Positions 8,643 to 17,142 of a DNA stretch of 45,290 bases are shown one piece after another. How positions within the stretch are numbered: the first letter of the stretch is position 1; the number at the start of each line of letters is the position of its first letter. This DNA is from an uncultured Clostridium sp. (GTDB taxonomy: Bacteria > Bacillota > Clostridia > UBA1212 > UBA1255): positions 1-45,290 of the forward strand of contig UQSG01000024.1 in NCBI GenBank assembly GCA_900543695.1. The letters run 5' to 3'. The notes under the pieces are model-generated. The model worked only from the letters and a program-made list of their open reading frames with translations. It was not told the origin of the DNA and made no database searches. The position numbers were made by a program, and so were the translations under genes.

Positions 8643-8790
8643 TTTATTCTGCCGAACCGATTTGAACCGCAAATCGCAGCTTCGCCTGCCGCGCAGCAAA
8701 ATGGCGTCGGCAAGGAGAATTGCGGCGATAAATGAGTATTATCCGTATACAGGAATACCGTGTTTCATATCTGAGAGGGAGTAGGAAACG

Positions 8791-9327
8791 ATGATTTTCA
8801 AACCAATTTTGCTATACCTTTTTATGCTGCTTCTCTTCCTTTTGGTACTGCCCGTAAAGCTTATTCAGCAGCGCTATAAGTTCCTGGGCGTCCTGCTGTT
8901 TAGCCTGGGCTTCCTGCTTTGTACGATGTTTATTGCGTTCGCTTTGTTTCCATTGGATTTTTCGTCTGAAGCGCCTGCGGGAAGCGGCTTCTTCCTGATC
9001 CCGTTTTGGGATGGGTATAAAACGTATCGGCTTCTCGGGGAGGATCGTTCCATCCTTCCGTTTGTTCTGTTTTATATGCAGTATTTTTTCTACTCCGCTT
9101 CTTTTACGTTGTGCGAGGTTGTTACAAGCAAGAAGAAATCCTTTGCTCTTCCTCTTGCGGTAAGTCTTATCGTAGCAACGCTTGCCGTCTTAATGAAATT
9201 TATAAACGCAAGCCTCCTGACAGATACGGGCGTGTATATCGCAGTGCTTGCGGGCTGTCTGCTCGGGCGCATACTCGGCCGGCTTGTATATCCGTATTCA
9301 GAAAAGTATATTAACAAATATATATGA
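8791..9327 (+). CDS. VanZ-like integral membrane protein
   Basis: 178 aa with about five predicted hydrophobic segments (near residues 4-24, 31-54, 88-110, 117-137, 143-165). The loop after the second helix carries FFLIPFWDGYK, resembling the NLIPF motif of VanZ-like proteins. VanZ itself gives low-level teicoplanin resistance; most relatives have no known role. AGGGAG lies upstream of the ATG. It is 15 bp from the ABC ATPase gene, so the three genes probably form one unit. The VanZ assignment is moderate; that it is a polytopic membrane protein is clear. Confidence 0.65.
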   Translation: MIFKPILLYLFMLLLFLLVLPVKLIQQRYKFLGVLLFSLGFLLCTMFIAFALFPLDFSSEAPAGSGFFLIPFWDGYKTYRLLGEDRSILPFVLFYMQYFFYSASFTLCEVVTSKKKSFALPLAVSLIVATLAVLMKFINASLLTDTGVYIAVLAGCLLGRILGRLVYPYSEKYINKYI

Positions 9328-9342
9328 CAGGGAGCGATTTTC

Positions 9343-10044
9343 ATGAGGGAATCAATCAATACGATAACGATTGAAAACATATCGCACGCATACCGTGACG
9401 ATGAATCCGTGCTTAGAAATGTGAACGCCATATTTGAAAAAGGCGACAGTATTTCCATCATGGGAACGAGCGGCGTGGGAAAGACGACGCTTCTTAAAAT
9501 AATGAGCGGACTTATGAAGCCGTCAGACGGAAAAGTACTGTTTGATCATATCGACTATTATACCCTGTCAGAAAAAAAACAGATTTCCTTTCGAAGAGAC
9601 AACTTCGGATTTGTTTTTCAAAGCTTTGAACTGATTTCAGAGCTCACCGTTTATGAAAACATTATTTTCCCTTTGCTCCTGGGCGGAAAGAAAGAAAAAA
9701 AGGCGGCGGCGAAAGAATATGCGGAGGAATTATGCGGCGCGCTGGAGCTTGGCGATCTGCGTTCGCGTTATCCCGGCGAACTATCGGGAGGGCAGCAGCA
9801 GCGTACCGCAATTGCCCGGGCTTTAATCCGCAGGCCGGAAATATTATTCTGCGATGAGCCTACCGGAAACCTCGATCAGTCAACGTCGGAAGCCGTTATG
9901 AACCTGCTTACGCAGATCAACGAGCGATATCACACAACGCTGATCATCGTAACCCATGACAGGGAAATTGCCGCCAGGACGCGCAAAATTTACCGGATGT
10001 CCGAGAACGGCGTCCTTTCGGAGGAAAGAGGTGCTTCATGCTAA
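9343..10044 (+). CDS. ABC transporter ATP-binding protein (LolD/MacB-type)
   Basis: 233 aa, a complete nucleotide-binding domain: Walker A GTSGVGKTT (residues 41-49), Q-loop FVFQSFELI, signature LSGGQQQR (147-154) and Walker B with DEPTGNLD (171-178), the form seen in ATPases that pair with FtsX-like permeases. The H-loop reads VTHDREIA. AGGGAG precedes the start. The end overlaps the permease by 7 bp. It would power the FtsX-like partner in a MacB-like system for export, or for resistance to membrane-active compounds; the substrate is unknown. Confidence 0.92.
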   Translation: MRESINTITIENISHAYRDDESVLRNVNAIFEKGDSISIMGTSGVGKTTLLKIMSGLMKPSDGKVLFDHIDYYTLSEKKQISFRRDNFGFVFQSFELISELTVYENIIFPLLLGGKKEKKAAAKEYAEELCGALELGDLRSRYPGELSGGQQQRTAIARALIRRPEILFCDEPTGNLDQSTSEAVMNLLTQINERYHTTLIIVTHDREIAARTRKIYRMSENGVLSEERGASC

Positions 10045-12521
10045 GAGCCAGCCTGCTGATCACCCGTAAGACGCTGTGGAAAAGGAAAACGAAAAGTATT
10101 GCAATTTTTTTAGTTTATACTGTAATTTTGGCAACTGTCATAAGTATTTTTTCCGCCAAAATCGGGGCCAGGGATGCATACCGCGAATATTTGCAGACCG
10201 TATACGGGACGTACAGCGGGATTGTTTTTGAGGCGGAGCCCGTATCCGTTCCAGACGAGTCCGTCCAAAGCTTCGGCTTTTTCCGCATACAGGGCTCTTT
10301 CAGAACAGATCATTATTTCAGCGACATTTATATCGGGGCCGCCGATGAAACGGCGTATGCGCTTCATTCTATCCGTGCTTCTGAAGGACGGCTTCCCGCC
10401 GCCGATTCTGAAATTGCCGTCGAAAAATGGCTTGCAGAGAAACTCGGCGCAAGGGCTGGAGATCCGGTAACAATCAACGGCAAAAATTACATGGTAACAG
10501 GGATTATCAATAATTATTCTGAGCTGCAGGGCTCACTTCTGAGAGACGGAACCAGTGAAACGCTGCTTCCCGCAGTGCTCGTTTCCGAGGTGGAAAATCC
10601 CATAGCATATCATTGTACGCTCTTGCTAAAAGAGGAAAGCGGAGAAGCGCTTGCCGAAATCGCCAATTTTCTTAACAGCAGCCTTTACAGGCGAAACGAA
10701 AATATGGAGCAGCTTGATACGCAGCCTGCTTACCGCCTTTATCAGTCAACCGTGGATTCCATCTTCTGTATTTTAATGATCGCCGCTGCCGGGATCCTTT
10801 TGCTGCTGTGTTATCTTGTGGATATAGAATTTAAAAAAACAGTCGAAATTGCCGGCGCGCTGGGCTCCGGCCGCATGCTGAAATTAACAGTTCCGTTTTT
10901 TTATTCCTTTTTTATCTATTTGCCGTCCCTTGTTCCGGCACTTTTTCTTTCCTATGCAATTTCGGATCTATACAGGCTGATCATCGAAAAAAAAGGGATC
11001 GCGTATTTCCGCATTCAAATAACGGCAGGCTCTGCCGCATTTTCCGCCGTCATCTGTTTCGTTATGATATTAGCGGCGGCCGTACTGGTCCGCATCATAC
11101 GGACGCTCCTGGCCTCCGCCCGCAGAGCGCCCCACAGCAGAGCGACAATCAATACGAGTTCCGCGTTTCTTTTATATTCCTATAAAAATCTTCTTATGAA
11201 TTTGAAACGCTTCTATGCCGTTTCAATCATGCTGGTTCTATGCATCGTTGTGATTCAGGTCGGCAAAATCATACAAAAAGAATCCTCTTTTGAGGATCCG
11301 GGCGATTGCGATTACGAAATCACTCGTTTTGCCAGCATGGCGGAGGGGATCTTTGAAATTCCTGTCTTTCAGGAAAACATGCCGTCCGTCAACGATTTTA
11401 AACCGATTCTGGAAAATCACAACGTTCAGCGGGCGGTCTATATCAATGGCGCCGAGGTCAAATTACTTGTTTCCGCGGATTCCGACAGCGCGGAAAAAAC
11501 GCTGATGGATTCAATCTATGGCGACAGCAGGCTTCGTTCTTCCGACGGATCCGTTCAGAAGCAGATAAAGGAAGAAATGGAAAAATATGGTTATCAGGAA
11601 AACGACATCCTTTATTTTTCAAGAGTTTTGGGCGCGGAAGAAGAAATTCTGCAGCAGCTGACCGCCTTCCAAACGGTCGGCCAATATGATCCGCAAAAGC
11701 TTCTGCAGGGCAGCAGCGTCATAATGTGCGTCCCGGAACACGAATATCAAGACGTTTACAAAGAGCTCATCGGAAAACAGCTGACACTATCGCATATAAG
11801 GTACAACGATTTCGAGGGAGGAAATCTGGGCCGGAACAGAATCGATTATTCCGTCACTTTGGATGCAATCATCCTGATTCCCGAGGAAGATCCCGTTCTT
11901 CAGGAAGCGCTTGGCTCCTATTATTCGTTTGTTACCGCCAACAAAGCCTTGGAACGGATGGATATGGATTTCTATTTCAGAAGCTGTTTTCTCCAGCTTT
12001 ACGATCAGTATGCCGTCGGAACTCTGGAGGAGCAGATCAGCCAGCTCACGAAAACATATCCAAATATGATCCGCGCCGCTTCCTTTATAGAAACAAACAC
12101 GGCGCAGTATATCACAGGGCTTCTGATTGATACCACCGTGCATTGCCTCATTGGGCTGCTGGTGCTGCTTGCCTCCTTCATTCTTCTGATCCATTACGTG
12201 ATCAACGCAGATTCGAAGAGAGGCCTGATCAGGCGGCTGTATGCCATAGGCCTCAGCAAGAAGGAGCTGAACTGGATCCTTCTGACTGAATATCTGAATT
12301 ATATTCTATTTGCCCTTATCCTCTCCGTGCCGATTATGGGAATGCTGGCGACAATGGCCGTTACCATAAATTCAGACAGAGACGGGATCGGATTTACGGC
12401 TGCGGATCTCGGGCGGGATTACATCTTACTTATTGCAGCGTGCGCGCTGATCGCGATTCTGATCTATTTTGCCAACAAACGGTGGATCAGCAAAATTTTG
12501 TCCGAGCCCTCCGCCTTTTAA
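10038..12521 (+). CDS. FtsX-like ABC permease
   Basis: 827 aa. Topology fits the FtsX/MacB class with two FtsX domains: an N-terminal helix (about 17-38), a large extracytoplasmic domain (about 40-230), a helix group (about 235-350), a fourth helix (about 390-410), a second extracytoplasmic domain (about 411-690) and three C-terminal helices (about 697-815). Its start lies inside the ATPase gene with GAGGAAAGAGG just upstream. No two-component system is adjacent, unlike Bce-type bacitracin modules, so regulation is not evident. The first extracellular domain resembles MacB-PCD (GARAGDPVTINGKNYMVTGI). Confidence 0.88.
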   Translation: MLRASLLITRKTLWKRKTKSIAIFLVYTVILATVISIFSAKIGARDAYREYLQTVYGTYSGIVFEAEPVSVPDESVQSFGFFRIQGSFRTDHYFSDIYIGAADETAYALHSIRASEGRLPAADSEIAVEKWLAEKLGARAGDPVTINGKNYMVTGIINNYSELQGSLLRDGTSETLLPAVLVSEVENPIAYHCTLLLKEESGEALAEIANFLNSSLYRRNENMEQLDTQPAYRLYQSTVDSIFCILMIAAAGILLLLCYLVDIEFKKTVEIAGALGSGRMLKLTVPFFYSFFIYLPSLVPALFLSYAISDLYRLIIEKKGIAYFRIQITAGSAAFSAVICFVMILAAAVLVRIIRTLLASARRAPHSRATINTSSAFLLYSYKNLLMNLKRFYAVSIMLVLCIVVIQVGKIIQKESSFEDPGDCDYEITRFASMAEGIFEIPVFQENMPSVNDFKPILENHNVQRAVYINGAEVKLLVSADSDSAEKTLMDSIYGDSRLRSSDGSVQKQIKEEMEKYGYQENDILYFSRVLGAEEEILQQLTAFQTVGQYDPQKLLQGSSVIMCVPEHEYQDVYKELIGKQLTLSHIRYNDFEGGNLGRNRIDYSVTLDAIILIPEEDPVLQEALGSYYSFVTANKALERMDMDFYFRSCFLQLYDQYAVGTLEEQISQLTKTYPNMIRAASFIETNTAQYITGLLIDTTVHCLIGLLVLLASFILLIHYVINADSKRGLIRRLYAIGLSKKELNWILLTEYLNYILFALILSVPIMGMLATMAVTINSDRDGIGFTAADLGRDYILLIAACALIAILIYFANKRWISKILSEPSAF

Positions 12522-12552
12522 AGGATGGCATCCGCCTCTGCGAGCGGAAATT

Positions 12553-13065
12553 TTACAAATGGATTTCCACTTGATAGGAATCGTCGATCAAAATGGAATG
12601 ACAGCCGTATTTTTGGCACATCTCAAAATAATACGCGTTGTCGGCAAGCACAGAATCGATCGTCAATCCCTCGTCCTCCATCCGCCGTTCTATCGCGCCT
12701 GCATATCCTTTGATATCCGAAAAATGTCGTCTGATGTAGTTTTCACTCATCACCAGACAATAGCAGCGTATTTCCCTTCGATACGCCTCCGCAAAATCCT
12801 CTTTCCAGCCGAGAGGGATATAACAGCCTTCCACGATGAGGTTCTGTCCGTTCTCAATGGCAGTCTTTACGATTTCCCGAACAATCGGCCATAAATAGGC
12901 CTCCAATTCTTTATCGTCTTCGGGCGTCAGGGCTGTGTTCCCGCTTCGGATCAGTCCCATTTTCAAATGATCGATAGAAAAATAAGGATATTTGTATTTT
13001 TCAAGAAGTTTTTGTGCCAGCAGCGTCTTCCCCGTATGGGAAGCGCCTGTAATCAAAACGATCAT
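12553..13065 (-). CDS. P-loop kinase-like protein
   Basis: 170 aa. Walker A GASHTGKT (residues 7-14) sits directly at the N-terminus. The lid-type block ENYIRRHFSDIKGYAGAIERR and the segment NLIVEGCYIP resemble small-molecule kinases of the 2-phosphoglycerate kinase or zeta-toxin/AAA_33 type. A phosphotransferase is inferred, substrate unknown. GGGAG lies about 9 nt from the ATG. It faces the FtsX gene end-to-end with only a weak hairpin (TCCGC/GCGGA) between them. Confidence 0.7.
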   Translation of the reverse strand: MIVLITGASHTGKTLLAQKLLEKYKYPYFSIDHLKMGLIRSGNTALTPEDDKELEAYLWPIVREIVKTAIENGQNLIVEGCYIPLGWKEDFAEAYRREIRCYCLVMSENYIRRHFSDIKGYAGAIERRMEDEGLTIDSVLADNAYYFEMCQKYGCHSILIDDSYQVEIHL

Positions 13066-13127
13066 CCTGATCAGCTCCCGCTTTTTGGTAAATAGGGCGG
13101 CCGGAATAAAATTCCATGCTCATAACG

Positions 13128-13712
13128 TTACTTTTTCTCTAAAAATCCGATGCCCTTCATCATAATTTCCTCCGCCGCAGCCGCTATCTTCTCTGCCGGA
13201 TCTGTCATCCCCCGATCGATCCAGCCCTGAAGCAGCGCGATGCAGCCTGCGCTTACAAAGGTATAGAACAATTCGATTTCCCGCAGAGAGGCGGAGGGAA
13301 AATATGCGGAATACCCTTTCATACAGGAGTCTCTGCCCAGATCGATCAGATGCGTCAGAAAGTCGCGGTCTCCGTATTTGCCGAGCGTTGCGGCGCAGAT
13401 GTCGGAATTTTCCCGCAGGCAGCGGAAAATGCCGGCCGTAATATCCGTAGGCGTGATTCGGTCCTTCTTCTGGCTGATCAGCGGCGCAAGCGCCTCCTGA
13501 AAATCACTTAGCATTTCCGTCTCGATCTGCTCGCGCAGATCATAGACATCTTTATAATGCGCATAGAAGGTGCTTCTGTTGATCCCCGCCTCCTCGCAGA
13601 GCTCCCGTACGGAAATGCTCTGGATCGGCTTGCGGGAAAGAAGCTCCAGGAACGCCTTCCGCAAAAGCATGCGCGTTACGCGAACCCTGTGATCCTTTAT
13701 AAAATTTTTCAT
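13128..13712 (-). CDS. TetR-family transcriptional regulator
   Basis: 194 aa. The N-terminal HTH is typical (ISVRELCEEAGINRSTFYAHY, about residues 33-53, here running one residue past the usual core). The C-terminal ligand domain resembles the TetR_C_33 type common in Bacillota. It is divergent from the epimerase gene, which is its most likely target. A palindrome overlaps the -35 of its own promoter (see 13832), suggesting autoregulation. Confidence 0.88.
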   Translation of the reverse strand: MKNFIKDHRVRVTRMLLRKAFLELLSRKPIQSISVRELCEEAGINRSTFYAHYKDVYDLREQIETEMLSDFQEALAPLISQKKDRITPTDITAGIFRCLRENSDICAATLGKYGDRDFLTHLIDLGRDSCMKGYSAYFPSASLREIELFYTFVSAGCIALLQGWIDRGMTDPAEKIAAAAEEIMMKGIGFLEKK

Positions 13713-13804
13713 AAATAACCATCTCTTTCAACAGAATCTGTCCGGTATGTCCATAAAACCGCCATCAGGACGCCTGCTGTTGCTGGCAGAATTTCAGGAA
13801 CAGG

Positions 13805-13833
13805 ATTATACTACATTATGGAAGGATAATCAA
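13805..13833 (-). promoter_or_regulatory. Promoter of the tetR-type gene
   Basis: On the minus strand, TTGATT (13828-13833), 17 bp, TATAAT (13805-13810). Confidence 0.65.
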
Positions 13834-13842
13834 CACAGTGTT
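13832..13842. promoter_or_regulatory. Possible TetR operator
   Basis: Perfect 11-bp palindrome AACACAGTGTT overlapping the -35 of the regulator promoter and lying 22 bp before the epimerase start, so a dimer bound here could control both genes. Confidence 0.45.
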
Positions 13843-13863
13843 CGGAAAGGAATGGTGTTCAAC

Positions 13864-14877
13864 ATGAAAAAGCTTTATATCATTACAGGGGCCGCAGGCC
13901 ACCTTGGCGGCACCGTCATCGGGATGCTGAAAGGAAAAGACTGCGAGGTACGGGGGCTGATTCTCCCCGAAGAGCAGGCGGAGGATACGGAAAACGTTAC
14001 CTTTTACAAGGGAGACGTTACAAAGCCGGATACGTTGCGTCCGCTGTTTGAAAACCGGTATGGCAGAGAAACTTATGTGATCCACACGGCAGGAATCGTC
14101 GATATTCAGAACGCGGTTTCCCCGCTGATTTATAATGTCAATGTAAACGGAACGAAAAATATCCTCCGGCTCTGCCGGGAATACGGCGTAAAACGGCTCG
14201 TTTACGTCAGCTCGGTACACGCCATCCCCGAGGGGGCGGACGGCGCCGTCATCCGCGAGGTCGCGTCGTTTGCCCCGGAGAGCGTAACGGGCGGCTATGC
14301 CAAAACAAAAGCGGAGGCGACGGAAGCGGTGCTTTCGGCAGCAAAAAGCGGCCTTGACGCCGTTGTCGTTCATCCCTCCGGAATCATCGGGCCGTTCTGC
14401 AGCCGCGGAAATCATATTGTCCAGCTGATCAGCGACTACATCTCCGGGAAGCTCCCCGCGTGCGTCCGGGGCGGATATGACTTCGTAGACGTGCGTGACG
14501 TAGCGGCCGGCTGTATTTCCGCCGCTTTGCGCGGCGTGTCCGGAAGCTGTTATATCCTCTCAAACCGCCATTATGAAATTAAGGATATTTTAGCGATGAT
14601 CCGGGCGGAATACGGCGGCAGAAGGCTGCCGGTTCTCCCGCTGTGGGCGGCGAAGGCCGCCGCGCCGTTTTTCGAGCTGTATGCCAAAATCCGGCACGTC
14701 CGTCCCCTTTTCACGCGATATTCTCTGCACGCGCTGTCCGGCAACGATAAATTTTCACATGAAAAAGCGGCAAAAGACCTGAACTTCCGGCCGCGCGATC
14801 TCTGCGTGACGATCCGCGATACCGTAAGCTGGCTGAAAAAGCATCCGTACGGTTCCTCCCAAAGCGGTTTGGCATAA
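13864..14877 (+). CDS. NAD-dependent epimerase/dehydratase (extended SDR)
   Basis: 337 aa from the ATG at 13864; the frame is open for 39 further codons, but that segment covers the promoter region and has no family character. Rossmann motif TGAAGHLGG (residues 7-15), serine block YVSSVHA and active-site YAKTK identify an extended short-chain dehydrogenase/reductase related to sugar epimerases and dihydroflavonol-reductase-like proteins. The AAGGA site is about 12 nt upstream, somewhat long. Divergent from the TetR regulator. Substrate unknown. Confidence 0.85.
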   Translation: MKKLYIITGAAGHLGGTVIGMLKGKDCEVRGLILPEEQAEDTENVTFYKGDVTKPDTLRPLFENRYGRETYVIHTAGIVDIQNAVSPLIYNVNVNGTKNILRLCREYGVKRLVYVSSVHAIPEGADGAVIREVASFAPESVTGGYAKTKAEATEAVLSAAKSGLDAVVVHPSGIIGPFCSRGNHIVQLISDYISGKLPACVRGGYDFVDVRDVAAGCISAALRGVSGSCYILSNRHYEIKDILAMIRAEYGGRRLPVLPLWAAKAAAPFFELYAKIRHVRPLFTRYSLHALSGNDKFSHEKAAKDLNFRPRDLCVTIRDTVSWLKKHPYGSSQSGLA

Positions 14878-14896
14878 CGAAAATAATGCTGCGAAG

Positions 14897-14945
14897 CTCC
14901 TGCCGGATGTGGTAAAATAGCGTGGAATGATACCGGATGCAGGAG
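14897..14945 (+). promoter_or_regulatory. Extended -10 promoter inside an inverted repeat before alaX
   Basis: TGG-TAAAAT (14910-14918) is an extended -10 element without a good -35. It is flanked by CTCCTGC (14897-14903) and GCAGGAG (14939-14945); the second arm contains the alaX ribosome binding site. A read-through transcript from the epimerase gene could therefore mask the site, whereas a transcript starting at this promoter would not. Confidence 0.35.
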
Positions 14946-14951
14946 GCTGTT

Positions 14952-16151
14952 ATGAAACTCTACGAAACAGATGGACATTGCGCGGCTTTTACGGCAACCG
15001 TGCTCAGCTGCGAGGCGGCGCCGGACGGAACGTACGAAATCATATTGGACCGGACGGCCTTTTTCCCCGAAGGCGGCGGCCAGAGCTCCGATCGCGGAAC
15101 GCTGGGCGGCCAGCCGGTTCTGCGCCTCCGAACGGATGCCGAACGCTCCGAAGTATATCATGCGGTTGCGCTCCCGATTGCGCCCGGAAGTCAGGTAGAA
15201 GGACGCATCGATATGGAAAAACGGTTTTCCGACATGCAGAATCACACGGCTGAGCACATCGTGTCCGGCACGGTACACGCCCTGTATGGCTATGACAATG
15301 TCGGCTTCCATATGGGCGAGGAGGAGATTACCATGGATTTCAGCGGCCGGCTCTCCGCAAAGCAGCTTACCGAAATCGAACGGCAGGCCAACCGCGCAGT
15401 GTATGCCGATCTTCCCGTTGAAATCTCCTTTCACGAGCCGGGCTCATTGGAGGGGATCAGCTACAGAAGCAAAAAAGAACTGACCTCCGTCGTGCGTCTC
15501 GTGGAAATCAAAGGAGTGGACCGATGCGCCTGCTGCGCGCCGCACGTCGCGCGGACCGGTGAAATCGGCCTGATTAAGCTGATCAGCGCCCAGAACTATA
15601 AAGGCGGCGCGCGCGTCGGCATGCTGGCGGGCAGCAGGGCCTTCGCGGAGCTATCCCATCGCTTCTCCCAGGTAAAAGCCGTTTCCGCTTCTCTGTCCGC
15701 AAATCCCGACGAGCTGGAGGCGTCCGTCGCGCGGCTTCAGTGCGAGATCGGCCGGCTCAAGGCAGAAAAAGCGGCCGCACGGCGCGACTATTATACGCTC
15801 CGTGCGGAGCAGTGCGTTTTGGAAGCGGGAAACGCGCTGATTTTCGAGCAGGACGGTTCCTTCGAGGAATTGCGCACGCTTGTCAATCTGCTTACGGAGA
15901 AAACGCAGGGGATCTGCGCCGTATGTGCTCCGGATCCGGAAAATGCAGGCGCTTACCGCTTTGTGATTGGTTCGCGCTCTGCGGATCTGCGCCCGGCCGC
16001 CGCATTTCTGCGGGAAACGCTCGGCGCGGCCTGCGGCGGCCGCCGGGAAATGATCCAGGGCACCGCTAAGGCCGCGGAGGAAACGCTGAAAGAAGCGTTT
16101 AAAAGGCTGGCTTCGCCGGAGCAGCTCTGCGGCGGCGCGCTCACCAAGTAA
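14952..16151 (+). CDS. Alanyl-tRNA editing hydrolase (AlaX-type)
   Basis: 399 aa. The start at 14952 is set by AGGAGG at 14941-14946; an ATG 15 bp upstream would lie before that site. The protein matches the editing half of alanyl-tRNA synthetase: FFPEGGGQ near residue 37, zinc ligands in HTAEH (His98, His102) and CxxxH (Cys194, His198). A coiled coil (about 235-275) and a DHHA1-like C-terminal domain follow, as in long AlaX forms. It hydrolyses mischarged Ser- or Gly-tRNA(Ala) in trans. It ends 1 bp from the convergent unknown gene. Confidence 0.93.
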   Translation: MKLYETDGHCAAFTATVLSCEAAPDGTYEIILDRTAFFPEGGGQSSDRGTLGGQPVLRLRTDAERSEVYHAVALPIAPGSQVEGRIDMEKRFSDMQNHTAEHIVSGTVHALYGYDNVGFHMGEEEITMDFSGRLSAKQLTEIERQANRAVYADLPVEISFHEPGSLEGISYRSKKELTSVVRLVEIKGVDRCACCAPHVARTGEIGLIKLISAQNYKGGARVGMLAGSRAFAELSHRFSQVKAVSASLSANPDELEASVARLQCEIGRLKAEKAAARRDYYTLRAEQCVLEAGNALIFEQDGSFEELRTLVNLLTEKTQGICAVCAPDPENAGAYRFVIGSRSADLRPAAAFLRETLGAACGGRREMIQGTAKAAEETLKEAFKRLASPEQLCGGALTK

Positions 16152-16152
16152 A

Positions 16153-16956
16153 TTACCGGTAAATATACCGGGTTCCGTCCGGCGGCTGATAGATGACTTG
16201 CGCGTCATACTCCCATTCCGGCGTGCCGGGAGCCGTGCCGCCCGATTCGTCAAATACGGTAATAAAGCCGCCCATCTGATATCCGTTTACTTCCGCATTA
16301 TAACCGTCCGGCTGCAGATTATGACGTTCTATATATGCAGGCAGGCGCTCGTTAGCCCAATTCATATAGTCCGGCCAGGTGTCCGGACTCATAAGCAATT
16401 CGCTTTCAGGCTCTGCAAGCCGTGCGAACCGAAATGCAAAAACATTCGTCTCAGACGAATCTGTCGGAAACGGATTCAGCGCGGTATCATTCGGCTCCAT
16501 GCAGACATAGATAAAAAGATCGCGGTCGATCTCTCTCCCGTTCTCATCCCTTGCCGTAAAAACGCGGCTGATCGGCTTATATGCGCAGTTATAGGCAAAC
16601 CCGACAATTCTGGCATAGGAAAGTCCGTCATAGCGTCCCGCCGTTGTTTTTCTGCCGTTATATGCCGCACAGCGCGCATCGATCGTACCTACAAACGGGA
16701 GCTCGGTCCGTTCCTCGCCCCTTTTCGCATATCCGCCGCCGCTTACATCCGGATCATAAAGAACGTATATATTTTCATTGTAATAATAGAGCGCAGGAAT
16801 ATATTCATAGTAAAAGAAACGACGTTCAGGTTTTGTTAAAGCCGGTTCGCTTGCTTCGGGTATGATAAATTCTCCGACAAAGGCGATGCAGCAGGCAATT
16901 GCCATCATTATAAGAATAAGAGATTTTCTATTTATAAAAATCCACGAAGACAGCAT
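16153..16956 (-). CDS. Membrane-anchored protein of unknown function
   Basis: 267 aa from the ATG at 16956, chosen because AGAGG lies 6 nt upstream; an ATG 42 bp further upstream has no ribosome binding site. One N-terminal hydrophobic helix (about residues 10-32, LILIMMAIACCIAFVGEFII) suggests a signal anchor, and the rest is a soluble, Tyr-rich extracytoplasmic domain with no motif I recognise (for example YIPALYYYNENIYVLY). It has its own good promoter in AT-rich DNA. Confidence 0.7.
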   Translation of the reverse strand: MLSSWIFINRKSLILIMMAIACCIAFVGEFIIPEASEPALTKPERRFFYYEYIPALYYYNENIYVLYDPDVSGGGYAKRGEERTELPFVGTIDARCAAYNGRKTTAGRYDGLSYARIVGFAYNCAYKPISRVFTARDENGREIDRDLFIYVCMEPNDTALNPFPTDSSETNVFAFRFARLAEPESELLMSPDTWPDYMNWANERLPAYIERHNLQPDGYNAEVNGYQMGGFITVFDESGGTAPGTPEWEYDAQVIYQPPDGTRYIYR

Positions 16957-16998
16957 AAAGAACCTCTTTTCTATAAATCTATTCAAAATATTGTACAT

Positions 16999-17038
16999 TT
17001 ATTATATTAATAATATAATAAATATGTAATATTTTCAA
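16999..17038 (-). promoter_or_regulatory. Promoter with overlapping palindrome for the unknown membrane gene
   Basis: On the minus strand, TTGAAA (17033-17038), 17 bp, TATTAT (17010-17015). A 9-bp inverted repeat, TTATTATAT (16999-17007) and ATATAATAA (17013-17021), straddles the -10, a natural place for a repressor. Confidence 0.6.
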
Positions 17039-17142
17039 CATATTTTACGTATGCAGAGCCTTCCCCGGTTTCAGGTTAAATTAATTCGTTATTTTTTATA
17101 AAACGCCATCAATGCCCATCCGCCCAGAAATTTGAAGCTCCA

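Larger units (their letters stand above)
8434..8790. other. AT-rich leader region before the VanZ-like/ABC operon
   Basis: No gene is supported. The region holds two promoter-like sites (8554-8581, 8614-8642) and an inverted repeat, TATTATT/AATAATA, between them that could be an operator. From the first promoter the leader would be about 200 nt; I recognise no riboswitch class in it. Confidence 0.5.

Noticed and set aside
12521..12553. Terminator between the FtsX gene and the P-loop kinase
   Set aside because: Only a 5-bp stem with a short mixed tail; too weak to call.
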